Below are positions 7,272-15,862 of a DNA stretch of 64,000 nucleotides, piece by piece. How positions within the stretch are numbered: the stretch's first letter is position 1; each line of letters starts with the position of its first letter. Source of the stretch: Marisimplicoccus sp964437815 (GTDB taxonomy: Bacteria; Bacteroidota; Bacteroidia; Flavobacteriales; Flavobacteriaceae). The stretch covers positions 15,119-79,118 of the forward strand of contig CAYTIE010000002.1 in assembly GCA_964437815.1 (NCBI GenBank), given 5' to 3'. The position numbers and the translations under genes were made by a program. The notes beneath the pieces are model-generated. The model saw only the letters and a program-made list of their open reading frames with translations, ran no database searches and had not been told where the DNA came from.

Positions 7272-9755
7272 ATGTATGTATTAAAAAGAGACGGGAGGAA
7301 AGAGCCGATAATGTTTGATAAAATTACGGCTAGGATTAAAAAGCTTTGCTATGGCTTTAATCCATTGGTTGATCCTGTTAGGGTTGCTATGAGAGTTATT
7401 GAAGGTTTGTATGATGGTGTAACAACTTCAGAGCTTGATAATCTTGCCGCAGAAATTGCAGCAACAATGACAACAACTCATCCTGATTATGCTTCACTAG
7501 CCGCAAGAATTTCTGTTTCTAACCTACATAAGAATACATTAAAATCATTCTCAGAAACAATGAAAGATTTACATGATTATGTAAACCCTATAACGGGTAA
7601 AAAAGCTCCATTGATTTCAGATGAAGTATATAAAGTCATTAAAAAAAATGCAGAAGAGCTTGATTCAAAAATAATATACAACAGAGATTTTGGATATGAT
7701 TATTTTGGTTTTAAAACTCTTGAGAGATCTTACCTTTTAAAAATAAATGGTCAAATTGTTGAAAGACCTCAGCATATGCTAATGAGGGTTTCAGTGGGAA
7801 TACACTTAGATGATTTAGAAGCTGTCATAGATACATATGAGTTAATGTCAAAAAAGTATTTTACACATGCTACTCCAACTTTATTTAATTCAGGAACGCC
7901 TAAACCACAAATGTCTTCTTGTTTTTTACTTACTATGCAGGATGACAGTATAGATGGAATTTATGATACATTAAAACAAACAGCAAAAATATCACAATCT
8001 GCAGGAGGTATTGGGCTATCAATTCATAATATTAGATCAACAGGCTCATATATTTCTGGAACAAATGGAACTTCAAATGGTATAGTCCCTATGTTAAGAG
8101 TCTTTAATGATACTGCAAGATATGTTGACCAAGGTGGAGGAAAAAGAAAAGGTTCTTTTGCTATTTATATCGAGCCATGGCATTCTGATATTTTTGATTT
8201 CCTTGATCTTAAGAAGAATCATGGAAAGGAAGAGATGAGAGCAAGAGACCTATTTTATGCTATGTGGATTCCAGATCTTTTTATGAAAAGAGTTGAGGAA
8301 AATGCTGAGTGGACATTAATGTGCCCAAATGAATGTCCAGGGTTATATGATTGTCACGGTGAGGAGTTTGATAAATTATATTTAAAATATGAAAAAAAGT
8401 CTAAGGGTAGAAAGACGATAAAAGCAAGAGAGCTATGGGAAAAGATTTTGGAATCTCAAATTGAAACAGGAACTCCTTATATGCTTTACAAGGACTCTGC
8501 AAATAGAAAATCTAATCAAAAGAATCTAGGAACAATAAGATCATCTAACCTATGTACAGAGATATTGGAATACACTTCTAGGGATGAAATAGCTGTTTGT
8601 AATCTTGCATCAATTGCTCTTCCAATGTTTGTTGAAGAAGGGAAATTTAACCATAAGAAATTATATGATGTAACTGTTAGGGTTACTAAAAATTTAAATA
8701 AAGTTATTGATAGAAATTATTATCCTGTAAAGGAAGCAGAAAACTCTAACTTTAGACATAGGCCTATAGGTCTAGGTGTTCAAGGTTTAGCAGATGCTTT
8801 TATTGAGTTAAGACTGCCTTTTACTTCTGAAAAAGCAAAAGAATTAAATCAAGAGATTTTTGAAACTTTATATTTTGCGGCCCTCAAAGCTTCTGTTGAA
8901 GAGTCAAAAAAGGATGGCCCATATAAAACCTACAAAGGATCTCCAATCTCAAATGGAGAATTTCAACATAACATGTGGGGAATTAAAGATGAAGAGTTAA
9001 GTGGAAGATGGGATTGGTCTAAACTAAGAAAGGATGTTTTAAAACATGGTGTAAGAAATTCTCTTTTGGTCGCGCCAATGCCAACAGCAAGTACATCACA
9101 AATTCTTGGTAATAATGAGTGTTTTGAGCCTTATACTTCTAATTTATACACTAGAAGAGTTTTATCTGGTGAGTTTATAATCGTTAATAAGCATTTACTT
9201 AAAGATTTAGTTGATCTAGGACTATGGAATGAAGATATGAAGCAAGAGCTTATGAGATCTAATGGTTCAATTCAAGATATTAAACAAATTCCAGATGAAT
9301 TAAAAGAATTATATAAAACTGTTTGGGAAATGAGTATGAAAGATATTATTGATATGGCTAGACATAGAGGCTACTTTATTGATCAGTCTCAATCTTTAAA
9401 CTTATTTATGGAAGGTGCTACAATGTCAAAATTAACTTCTATGCATTTTTATGCTTGGAAATCAGGTCTTAAAACAGGAATGTATTATTTAAGAACTAAA
9501 TCTGCAGTTGATGCAATTAAGTTTACACTTGAGAAAAAAGAAAAAGCTGAAGTAGAAGAAACAGTTGAAGTAGAAGCACTAGAGACTATAGAAGCAACAG
9601 AAGAAGTTAAAATTACCAGAACTGAAAAAGCTAAAACTAAAAAATCAAAAGAAAAGCCTGTTGCTGTAGAGCCACTAACACCTGAAGAGCTAAAACAAAT
9701 CATATCTCAATCTAAGGAGAATGAAGATGACGATTGTTTGATGTGTGGGTCATAA
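7272..9755 (+). CDS. nrdA: Ribonucleotide reductase class Ia, alpha subunit
   Basis: This 827-residue catalytic subunit reduces ribonucleoside diphosphates. It begins with an ATP-cone (about residues 1-90), which allows dATP feedback inhibition. The redox and thiyl cysteines appear in MSSCFLL, NLCTEI (active-site N, C and E) and CNLASI. The C-terminal redox pair is C822 and C825 in DDDCLMCGS, which is re-reduced by thioredoxin or glutaredoxin. Between the barrel and that pair lies a Glu/Lys/Thr-rich linker of about 75 residues (about 750-820), a flexible arm that is low in complexity but common in Bacteroidota NrdA proteins. It follows nrdB directly. Confidence 0.97.
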   Translation: MYVLKRDGRKEPIMFDKITARIKKLCYGFNPLVDPVRVAMRVIEGLYDGVTTSELDNLAAEIAATMTTTHPDYASLAARISVSNLHKNTLKSFSETMKDLHDYVNPITGKKAPLISDEVYKVIKKNAEELDSKIIYNRDFGYDYFGFKTLERSYLLKINGQIVERPQHMLMRVSVGIHLDDLEAVIDTYELMSKKYFTHATPTLFNSGTPKPQMSSCFLLTMQDDSIDGIYDTLKQTAKISQSAGGIGLSIHNIRSTGSYISGTNGTSNGIVPMLRVFNDTARYVDQGGGKRKGSFAIYIEPWHSDIFDFLDLKKNHGKEEMRARDLFYAMWIPDLFMKRVEENAEWTLMCPNECPGLYDCHGEEFDKLYLKYEKKSKGRKTIKARELWEKILESQIETGTPYMLYKDSANRKSNQKNLGTIRSSNLCTEILEYTSRDEIAVCNLASIALPMFVEEGKFNHKKLYDVTVRVTKNLNKVIDRNYYPVKEAENSNFRHRPIGLGVQGLADAFIELRLPFTSEKAKELNQEIFETLYFAALKASVEESKKDGPYKTYKGSPISNGEFQHNMWGIKDEELSGRWDWSKLRKDVLKHGVRNSLLVAPMPTASTSQILGNNECFEPYTSNLYTRRVLSGEFIIVNKHLLKDLVDLGLWNEDMKQELMRSNGSIQDIKQIPDELKELYKTVWEMSMKDIIDMARHRGYFIDQSQSLNLFMEGATMSKLTSMHFYAWKSGLKTGMYYLRTKSAVDAIKFTLEKKEKAEVEETVEVEALETIEATEEVKITRTEKAKTKKSKEKPVAVEPLTPEELKQIISQSKENEDDDCLMCGS

Positions 9756-9762
9756 AATAACT

Positions 9763-9777
9763 TACTGATTATCAGTA
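9763..9777. repeat. 15-nt palindrome downstream of nrdA
   Basis: TACTGATTATCAGTA is a perfect 7-1-7 dyad 8 bp after the nrdA stop codon and about 90 bp before the next gene. It has no T-run after it, so it is a poor terminator. Its spacing resembles Fur-family operators. Confidence 0.4.
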
Positions 9778-9815
9778 GTATAAAACTCCAATGTTAATTT
9801 AATGTTATGTAAATG

Positions 9816-9846
9816 TTGAATGTATGTTAATTTATTATTAACTTAG
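9816..9846 (+). promoter_or_regulatory. Candidate promoter of the small secreted protein gene
   Basis: TTG at 9816-9818 is followed after 20 nt by TAACTTAG at 9839-9846, which matches five of the six fixed positions of the Bacteroidota -7 consensus TAnnTTTG. The ATG lies 18 nt further on. Confidence 0.35.
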
Positions 9847-9864
9847 TCTTAGTAAATTAATATT

Positions 9865-10167
9865 ATGAGATATTTAATTTTAATTTTAGCGCTTAGTTTT
9901 ACTACCTTAAATGCTCAAGGAGAGATTGTTGTTCCCCAAAAAGAAATCGCGCAAGATATTGTTATTTATGGAGATAAAGCTAATCAACTTAATGAAGTTT
10001 ATATTAAAAATAATAAATTACACGGTTACTGGGTAGGTTATAATAAACAAGACAAGACTCTATCTTTCGGGAAGTATGATCAAGGGAAAAAAGTCGGAAA
10101 ATGGTATTTGTGGTCTGAAGGTAATCTAAGAAGAGTTAATTATAATAATAGTATACGAGAAGACTAA
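9865..10167 (+). CDS. Small secreted protein with MORN-like motif
   Basis: This 100-residue protein starts with a clear signal peptide (residues 1-17, cleavage near LNAQ). The mature part contains NNKLHGYWVGYNK and GKYDQGKKVGKWYLWSEG, the G-x-x-x-G-x-W pattern of MORN / toxin-antitoxin YwqK-like repeats that are widespread in Bacteroidota exported proteins of unknown role. It probably acts in the periplasm or at the outer membrane. It converges on the phosphate transporter gene with a 10-bp gap. No enzymatic residue can be named. Confidence 0.7.
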   Translation: MRYLILILALSFTTLNAQGEIVVPQKEIAQDIVIYGDKANQLNEVYIKNNKLHGYWVGYNKQDKTLSFGKYDQGKKVGKWYLWSEGNLRRVNYNNSIRED

Positions 10168-10177
10168 ACTTCGCAAT

Positions 10178-11776
10178 CTAAATTTTTATATCCCCTTTTT
10201 TCTTAAACATTATATGATTTCTGTATATGAATGCACCTGCAGCGATAATTATGGCAATAATTGCAATTGTTCCTCCAATGTGAATTAGAAAAACAATGAA
10301 ACCACATAAGCTAAATGCCGAAAAAGCAGTAAAAAACCACCCACCTATTACATTAACAACTCCAGATACTCTATATACCGCACTCTCTTTACCCCAAGCT
10401 TTGTCTGAAAGTGATGTTCCCATTGCAACCATGAATGTAACATAAGTAGTGGATAGAGGTAATTTATAGGAGGTAGCAATTGAAATTAGTATAGCAGCAA
10501 TTACAAGATTTAGACTTGCCCTTAATTTATCAAATGATGGCCTATCAGGACTGCTTGTATACTGCATTACATTTTCTGTGTTAAAAGATTTATCTATTTG
10601 AACTAGTAAGCTCTTTGGTGCTAATTTTATAAAGATATTATTTAACCCCTTTCCTATATTTACTAGAGTAACTCCAATTATATTTGAATTAAATCTCTCA
10701 TCAACAATATTTTGATTAGATAAATCAAGACTAGTTTTAACAACATTTTTTGCTTTTGAAGAGTACCAAATAGTAACCACCATAATTAAACCTGATACAA
10801 ATAGGTAAATAGGTTTAGGTTGAACTTTTTCTGCTAATATATTCATTGAAAATTCATTTGGACTTATTCCAGAAGCAGCCCAACCATTATATGACTCCAA
10901 AGCCGCAATAGGAACTCCAATAAAGTTAACCAGATCATTTCCAGCAAAAGCTAATGCAAGAGAAAATGTACCGATTCCAATAATTATTTTATAGATATCT
11001 ATTCTAAAAAATTTTATTAAAAGGATAGAAAGAATATACCAGAAAAATAAACTGATAATCCAAAATTGAACAATATTACTATCTATAAAATTATTAATAG
11101 TTAAACCGCCTAGAATATCATATGTCTCCTTAGAATAGGGAGAGCCTTTAATCCCTTTTATTAGTATAAAATTTATAATTGAGGAGAATGATAAAGATCC
11201 AACAAATGAATTTAGATATAGGCTTTTCTCTTCAAAGTTGAAACTTAATATAAGTCTTGAAATCCATTGAATGAATGCTCCAATTGAAAATGCAACAAAC
11301 ACAGACAATAAAATTCCTAGAATAATTTGTGAAGCTTTTTGTGTATTAATAAAGATATTTATATCAGATAAAGAGTCTGAGCTAATAATCTTTATCAAAG
11401 ACATTATAACAGCTGCCCCAAGAAGCTCAAAAACAATTGAAACAGTGGTTGATGTGGGTATTCCCCAATAGTTAAATGTATCTAGGATTAATATATCTGT
11501 AATCATTACAGCTAGAAAAATAATCATGATCTCATCAAAGAAGAAAACCTCAGGATTAAAAATACCTTTTCTAGCAATTTCCATCATTCCGCTAGAGGAT
11601 AATGCCCCTAATGCAACTCCAAAACTGGCTAGAATCATTATATTTTTAAATGAAATAACCTTTGACCCAACCGCTGAATTTAAAAAATTAACAGCATCAT
11701 TACTAACACCAACAATTAGGTCACTTATTGCCAGTATAACTATTATTCCAGTTATTAAAATATAAATACTTTCCAA
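10178..11776 (-). CDS. pitA: Inorganic phosphate transporter, PiT family
   Basis: This 532-residue inner-membrane protein has the duplicated PiT signature. The N-terminal half has GVSNDAVNFLNSAVGSK near residues 23-39 and a second FAGNDLVNFIGVP copy near 279-291. The C-terminal half has LPLSTTYVTFMVAMGTSLSD and ends with two or three helices. It symports metal-phosphate complexes with H+ or Na+. The start is TTG at 11776, since no ATG gives a sensible N-terminus; a TAAATTTG element lies 19 nt upstream. No PhoU-like DUF47 gene, often beside PiT, is present here. Confidence 0.92.
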   Translation of the reverse strand: MESIYILITGIIVILAISDLIVGVSNDAVNFLNSAVGSKVISFKNIMILASFGVALGALSSSGMMEIARKGIFNPEVFFFDEIMIIFLAVMITDILILDTFNYWGIPTSTTVSIVFELLGAAVIMSLIKIISSDSLSDINIFINTQKASQIILGILLSVFVAFSIGAFIQWISRLILSFNFEEKSLYLNSFVGSLSFSSIINFILIKGIKGSPYSKETYDILGGLTINNFIDSNIVQFWIISLFFWYILSILLIKFFRIDIYKIIIGIGTFSLALAFAGNDLVNFIGVPIAALESYNGWAASGISPNEFSMNILAEKVQPKPIYLFVSGLIMVVTIWYSSKAKNVVKTSLDLSNQNIVDERFNSNIIGVTLVNIGKGLNNIFIKLAPKSLLVQIDKSFNTENVMQYTSSPDRPSFDKLRASLNLVIAAILISIATSYKLPLSTTYVTFMVAMGTSLSDKAWGKESAVYRVSGVVNVIGGWFFTAFSAFSLCGFIVFLIHIGGTIAIIAIIIAAGAFIYRNHIMFKKKGDIKI

Positions 11777-11795
11777 TTTAACTATAAATTTCAGT

Positions 11796-11803
11796 CAAAT
11801 TTA
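11796..11803 (-). promoter_or_regulatory. Promoter -7 element of the PiT gene
   Basis: The minus strand reads TAAATTTG, a perfect TAnnTTTG match, 19 nt before the TTG start. The nearest upstream TTG is 27 nt away, which is too far for a standard -33 box. Confidence 0.4.
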
Positions 11804-11936
11804 AAACTCTACTATTAAAATAATGTTAATCAAAAGTTATATAATTAAGAATACTTTTTACAATAAATTAAGCCATTTATTGATTTAATTTGAAGTTCAA
11901 ATTACTTATGAATCAGATAAATAGAGTCGAATAAGT

Positions 11937-11968
11937 TTGGATTTAAAGGAAAAAAATTTATAATTTCG
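11937..11968 (+). promoter_or_regulatory. Candidate promoter of the thioredoxin-like gene
   Basis: TTG at 11937-11939, a 21-nt spacer and TAATTTCG at 11961-11968 fit TTG-N19-23-TAnnTTTG with one mismatch. The ATG is 18 nt downstream. Confidence 0.42.
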
Positions 11969-11986
11969 CCAATAAAACCAATTTTT

Positions 11987-12286
11987 ATGTCAAAATTTGG
12001 AGAATTACTTGATGAGAAAAAGCCGCTATTGATTGTTTTTTTTAGTGAGTTTGATGAATTGTCTGCTTCAATGCATCCTGTTTTAAAAGATGTAGCAGCT
12101 GCTATTGGTGATAAAGGAAAAGTGATTAAAATAAATTCTGAGAAAAACATAAAATTGTCAGAGGCACTAAGAGTTAAAGTTATTCCAACACTAATGATTT
12201 ATAAATATGGAGAAATGGTGTGGAGACAAAGTGGTGATCAAGATGCCAATACTCTAATTAGCCTTATGAAAGACCAATTAAACTAA
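11987..12286 (+). CDS. Thioredoxin-fold protein lacking the CxxC active site
   Basis: This 99-residue protein has the thioredoxin fold order: an N-terminal helix, the strand LLIVFFSEF, the region MHPVLKDVAAAIGDKGKVIKI, the cis-proline motif VIPTLMIYK and the closing GEMVWRQSGDQD strand. At the active-site position, where WCGPC is expected, it reads SEFDELSAS, and there is no cysteine in the whole protein. It therefore cannot be a disulfide reductase. From memory, Flavobacteriia carry a conserved Cys-less subfamily of this length; binding or chaperone roles are guesses. Confidence 0.85.
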   Translation: MSKFGELLDEKKPLLIVFFSEFDELSASMHPVLKDVAAAIGDKGKVIKINSEKNIKLSEALRVKVIPTLMIYKYGEMVWRQSGDQDANTLISLMKDQLN

Positions 12287-12305
12287 AAAGCAAATCCAGT
12301 AGCTT

Positions 12306-15300
12306 TTATTCTACCATTCTATCTATTAAATTATCAAATTCAGATTGTAGAGAATCAGATAAATTGTTGTCGAATCTTTTTATTTGATTTATAGCGTTTT
12401 GATAATTATTTATATCATAAGAGATATTTTCTATATAATAAAGCTGACTGTCTTCAGGTAGGCTAGAAAATGTAGATAATCTTTTCTCAAATTGTTCTTT
12501 AATTTCCAATATTATCATTTTAGAGTTTTTATAATCATCAGATTTGTATAAGACCTCTACATAGTCAATAAGTGAAAGATAGTAATCAAATTCACCATAC
12601 AAATAACTAAAAGGTTCTGATGATTCAAGGAAACTTGTTATCTGATCTGAAGCTATATCATAATCTTGATTTTCAATAGCAACCTCAATCAAATCACGAT
12701 ATCTTTCAATTTCAGATACAATTTCTTGAGTGAGGTTATATTGATAATAAATATCTAATGACGCAAAATATTTTAGTCTTTGAATGTATTTATTTGAAAG
12801 CTTATCAATAATTTCAGATGCTTTAGTATTGTTTCCAACTTTATAATAGCTATCTACAAATGGAGTCCAAAGACTATAATATCCATAAAATTCAATTGGC
12901 ATTTTTTCAAAAGCAAGGTCAATAATATGTTCAGCTTTATCATATTCCTTATCTATAATTAAAGCTTCGACTAATCTTGACATATTACTTCTAAAAGAGA
13001 TACTATTTTTTCTAGTTTCAGGGTCATGATAAATATTTTTTCCATCTGAATTTCCCCACGCCCATTTATTAACTATTTCAAACATTAATTCTGAATCAAC
13101 TCTACCCATTAAATATGGATTGTTTTTATCAATCTCAGTTCTAATAGGTACTAATTTATATACTAGTCCATCTAATTGAAGATATTCTTTCATCCATATA
13201 TATTCAGAATCAGCATAACTTCCTCCAGTAAAATATATAGGTCTTTCCCAATCATTATTTGCTAGGATATCTAGCATCATAATTTGATTTTTTGTTAAAA
13301 CTGATTCTGGAAGATCTATATCTATATAAGGGACAATTAAATCTTTATCACTTTCATTTACAATACCACTTTTAATAACATTATCTATATTAACAGGTAC
13401 TCTAATTTTGTTTGTTGGGTAAAAGACAGTTTCAAGAGCGTTTATAGGATAATTTGTAATATCTCCTCCAGATTGAACAATTAAGTTTCTATATTTTGTT
13501 CTTGGATGATCGCTAGATACCCAGTCCATAAAATCATTTATATCCCATCTAACAGAATCAAGTAGATTCTCATATCTAATATAATCTCTTACACCATATG
13601 CATAATTTTTATGTTCCATTTGAGAAGGTATAGGACTAGATATATAGGCCTTCCTCTTCATTTGATCAATATACCAATCTGTTGCTAATAGACTTGTGTT
13701 AATTGTCCTAACATCAGTTCTAAATTCCTCAATTTCCTGGGCATACCAAAGGGCAAATGTGTCATTATCTCCTATAGTAAAAATCATTGCATCTTTATCC
13801 TCATCAATTGATTGTAAGTATGATCTAGCAATAGATTGCGCAGTATATCTATCAGACCTATCATGATCATCCCAGTTCTCAAAAGCCATTAGTGCTGGAA
13901 CTGAAATTAAACATAAAAAAAATAGTCCATAGTCAAAATATTTGCTTTTTAGTTTTCTAAAAAAATTTAAAATTGAAGACATTCCAAATCCAATCCAGAT
14001 TGAAAAAACATAAAAGGATCCAACTAAAGCATAATCTCTTTCTCTTGGTTCGAAAGGCCTCTCATTTAAATAAAATTTTAGAGCCAAACCAGTGAATAAA
14101 AACAATAATAATAAAGTCCAAAAAGTTTTAATATCTCTATTATAAGAATAGAGTAGACCAATTATGCCGAGAATAAATGGTAGAAAGAAATAGGTGTTTC
14201 TTGCTTTATTATTTTTTTGATCATCATCTAAATTACTTTGATTCCCTAGCCTTATCTTATCTATAAAATTTAATCCACTTAACCAATTTCCATAAATATT
14301 TGAATAGTCTCCCTGAATATCATTTTGCTTTCCAACAAAATTCCACATAAAGTATCTCCAGTACATATAGTTTATCTGATATGTAAATAGAAAATTCAAA
14401 TTATCAAATAAACTCGGCTTTGATATATCCAGATATGGACCTAGAGTTCTAAAGAAATCATTATAGTCTTCTCCTGTTAATTCTCCTTCCTGTTCTCTTA
14501 TTCTAAAACTATTGACTCTTTCAATTATAGTCTCTTGATCTTTATACTGATTAGATATTTCAAAGTTAAGAGGACTAGTAAAATCCATATAATTTGCAGC
14601 ATGTTCTGAGCTCCAAAGTCTAGGAATTAATCCTCTATGATTAGAGTTAGAATTTACCTCAGAATTTTCCCAGTTGTTAACTATAATATATTTCTTAGTA
14701 TTATAGTCTTTTTCATACTTTGGTTTTCCGTCTATATAAGGCTTTGATTCATCTTGTGGTGCATAAATATCAGAAAACATTGGTCCATAAAAAAGATATG
14801 TTTTTGGATATTGCTCGAGTTTATAATATGCCAGTAATGTTCTAGCATCAGCAGGAGCATTTTCATTGATTACTGTATTTGCATTAGATCTAATCGGAAG
14901 CATCATCCAAGAAGAAAACCCAACAAAAATAAATAGTGTGCATAATATCGATGTATTAAGATTCACATTTCCAGTTTTTTTAGAGTAGTTTAATGCTTTA
15001 TAAAAAAATACAACAACTAATACTGCAGCAATTATAGTTCCTGAGTTAAATGGCAATCCAATTGAGTTAACAAAAAACACTTCAAGCTGACCAAAAAATC
15101 CTAATGTAGAGGGAAGAAGTAATTTAAAAATAAATAGTAGAATGGAAACTGAAATTACATTAGCCAGTAAGAAATTCTTTATAGTAATCTTTTTATACTT
15201 TTTGAAAAAATAAATCATCCCAATTGCAGGTATAGTAAGTATAGCCATAAAGTGAACACCAAATGATAGCCCTATCATAAATGATATTAAAACCAACCAC

Positions 15301-15818
15301 TTGTCACCTCGTTCGGTATCAAAATCTTTTTCCCATCTAAGGCCTAGCCAAAATGTTGCTGCAAGAAAAAACATTGCAAGCGCATACACCTCTGATTCAA
15401 CAGCATTATACCAAAAGCTATCAGAAAAGGTATAGGCTAAAGATCCTATTATTGCACTAAAAAAAATATTTATTGAGCTTTTCTTATCACCTATATCATA
15501 TATTTTTCTCAATAATAGAGTAATGGACCAGAAAAGGAAAAGAATCACAAATGCACTAGATACAACAGAAAGAAAATTCACTGCTAAAGCAATTTTTTCA
15601 GGACTTGTAGCAAATAGTGAGAAGACAGCTCCCATCATTTGATAAAGTGGAGCTCCAGGAGGATGTCCAACTTGAAGTTTTGCAGATGTTGATATGTACT
15701 CTCCTGCATCCCAGTAACTTGCTGTTGGTTCAACTGTAAGAGAATAGGTTAACAAAGCAATACAAAATACCCCCCAACCAATTATATTATTTACTCTTCT
15801 AAAAAGACTTTCAGTCAT
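12306..15818 (-). CDS. DUF2723 membrane protein (TMEM260-like, GT-C fold)
   Basis: This 1170-residue protein has about 13 membrane helices in its first 650 residues and a large soluble C-terminal half containing TPR-like helices (about 950-1160). The N-terminal EPTASYWDAGEYISTSAKLQ block (from residue 27) with acidic residues in the first loop, followed by VGHPPGAPLYQ, is the DUF2723 signature. The family has the GT-C glycosyltransferase layout; the human relative TMEM260 is a protein O-mannosyltransferase. A role in O-glycosylation of exported proteins is inferred. It lies 44 bp after the BNR protein gene on the same strand, so the two are likely co-transcribed. Confidence 0.85.
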   Translation of the reverse strand: MTESLFRRVNNIIGWGVFCIALLTYSLTVEPTASYWDAGEYISTSAKLQVGHPPGAPLYQMMGAVFSLFATSPEKIALAVNFLSVVSSAFVILFLFWSITLLLRKIYDIGDKKSSINIFFSAIIGSLAYTFSDSFWYNAVESEVYALAMFFLAATFWLGLRWEKDFDTERGDKWLVLISFMIGLSFGVHFMAILTIPAIGMIYFFKKYKKITIKNFLLANVISVSILLFIFKLLLPSTLGFFGQLEVFFVNSIGLPFNSGTIIAAVLVVVFFYKALNYSKKTGNVNLNTSILCTLFIFVGFSSWMMLPIRSNANTVINENAPADARTLLAYYKLEQYPKTYLFYGPMFSDIYAPQDESKPYIDGKPKYEKDYNTKKYIIVNNWENSEVNSNSNHRGLIPRLWSSEHAANYMDFTSPLNFEISNQYKDQETIIERVNSFRIREQEGELTGEDYNDFFRTLGPYLDISKPSLFDNLNFLFTYQINYMYWRYFMWNFVGKQNDIQGDYSNIYGNWLSGLNFIDKIRLGNQSNLDDDQKNNKARNTYFFLPFILGIIGLLYSYNRDIKTFWTLLLLFLFTGLALKFYLNERPFEPRERDYALVGSFYVFSIWIGFGMSSILNFFRKLKSKYFDYGLFFLCLISVPALMAFENWDDHDRSDRYTAQSIARSYLQSIDEDKDAMIFTIGDNDTFALWYAQEIEEFRTDVRTINTSLLATDWYIDQMKRKAYISSPIPSQMEHKNYAYGVRDYIRYENLLDSVRWDINDFMDWVSSDHPRTKYRNLIVQSGGDITNYPINALETVFYPTNKIRVPVNIDNVIKSGIVNESDKDLIVPYIDIDLPESVLTKNQIMMLDILANNDWERPIYFTGGSYADSEYIWMKEYLQLDGLVYKLVPIRTEIDKNNPYLMGRVDSELMFEIVNKWAWGNSDGKNIYHDPETRKNSISFRSNMSRLVEALIIDKEYDKAEHIIDLAFEKMPIEFYGYYSLWTPFVDSYYKVGNNTKASEIIDKLSNKYIQRLKYFASLDIYYQYNLTQEIVSEIERYRDLIEVAIENQDYDIASDQITSFLESSEPFSYLYGEFDYYLSLIDYVEVLYKSDDYKNSKMIILEIKEQFEKRLSTFSSLPEDSQLYYIENISYDINNYQNAINQIKRFDNNLSDSLQSEFDNLIDRMVE

Positions 15819-15862
15819 AAACGTTGCTTAGAAAAAATATTTGATCGAAATTAAACAAAAAA

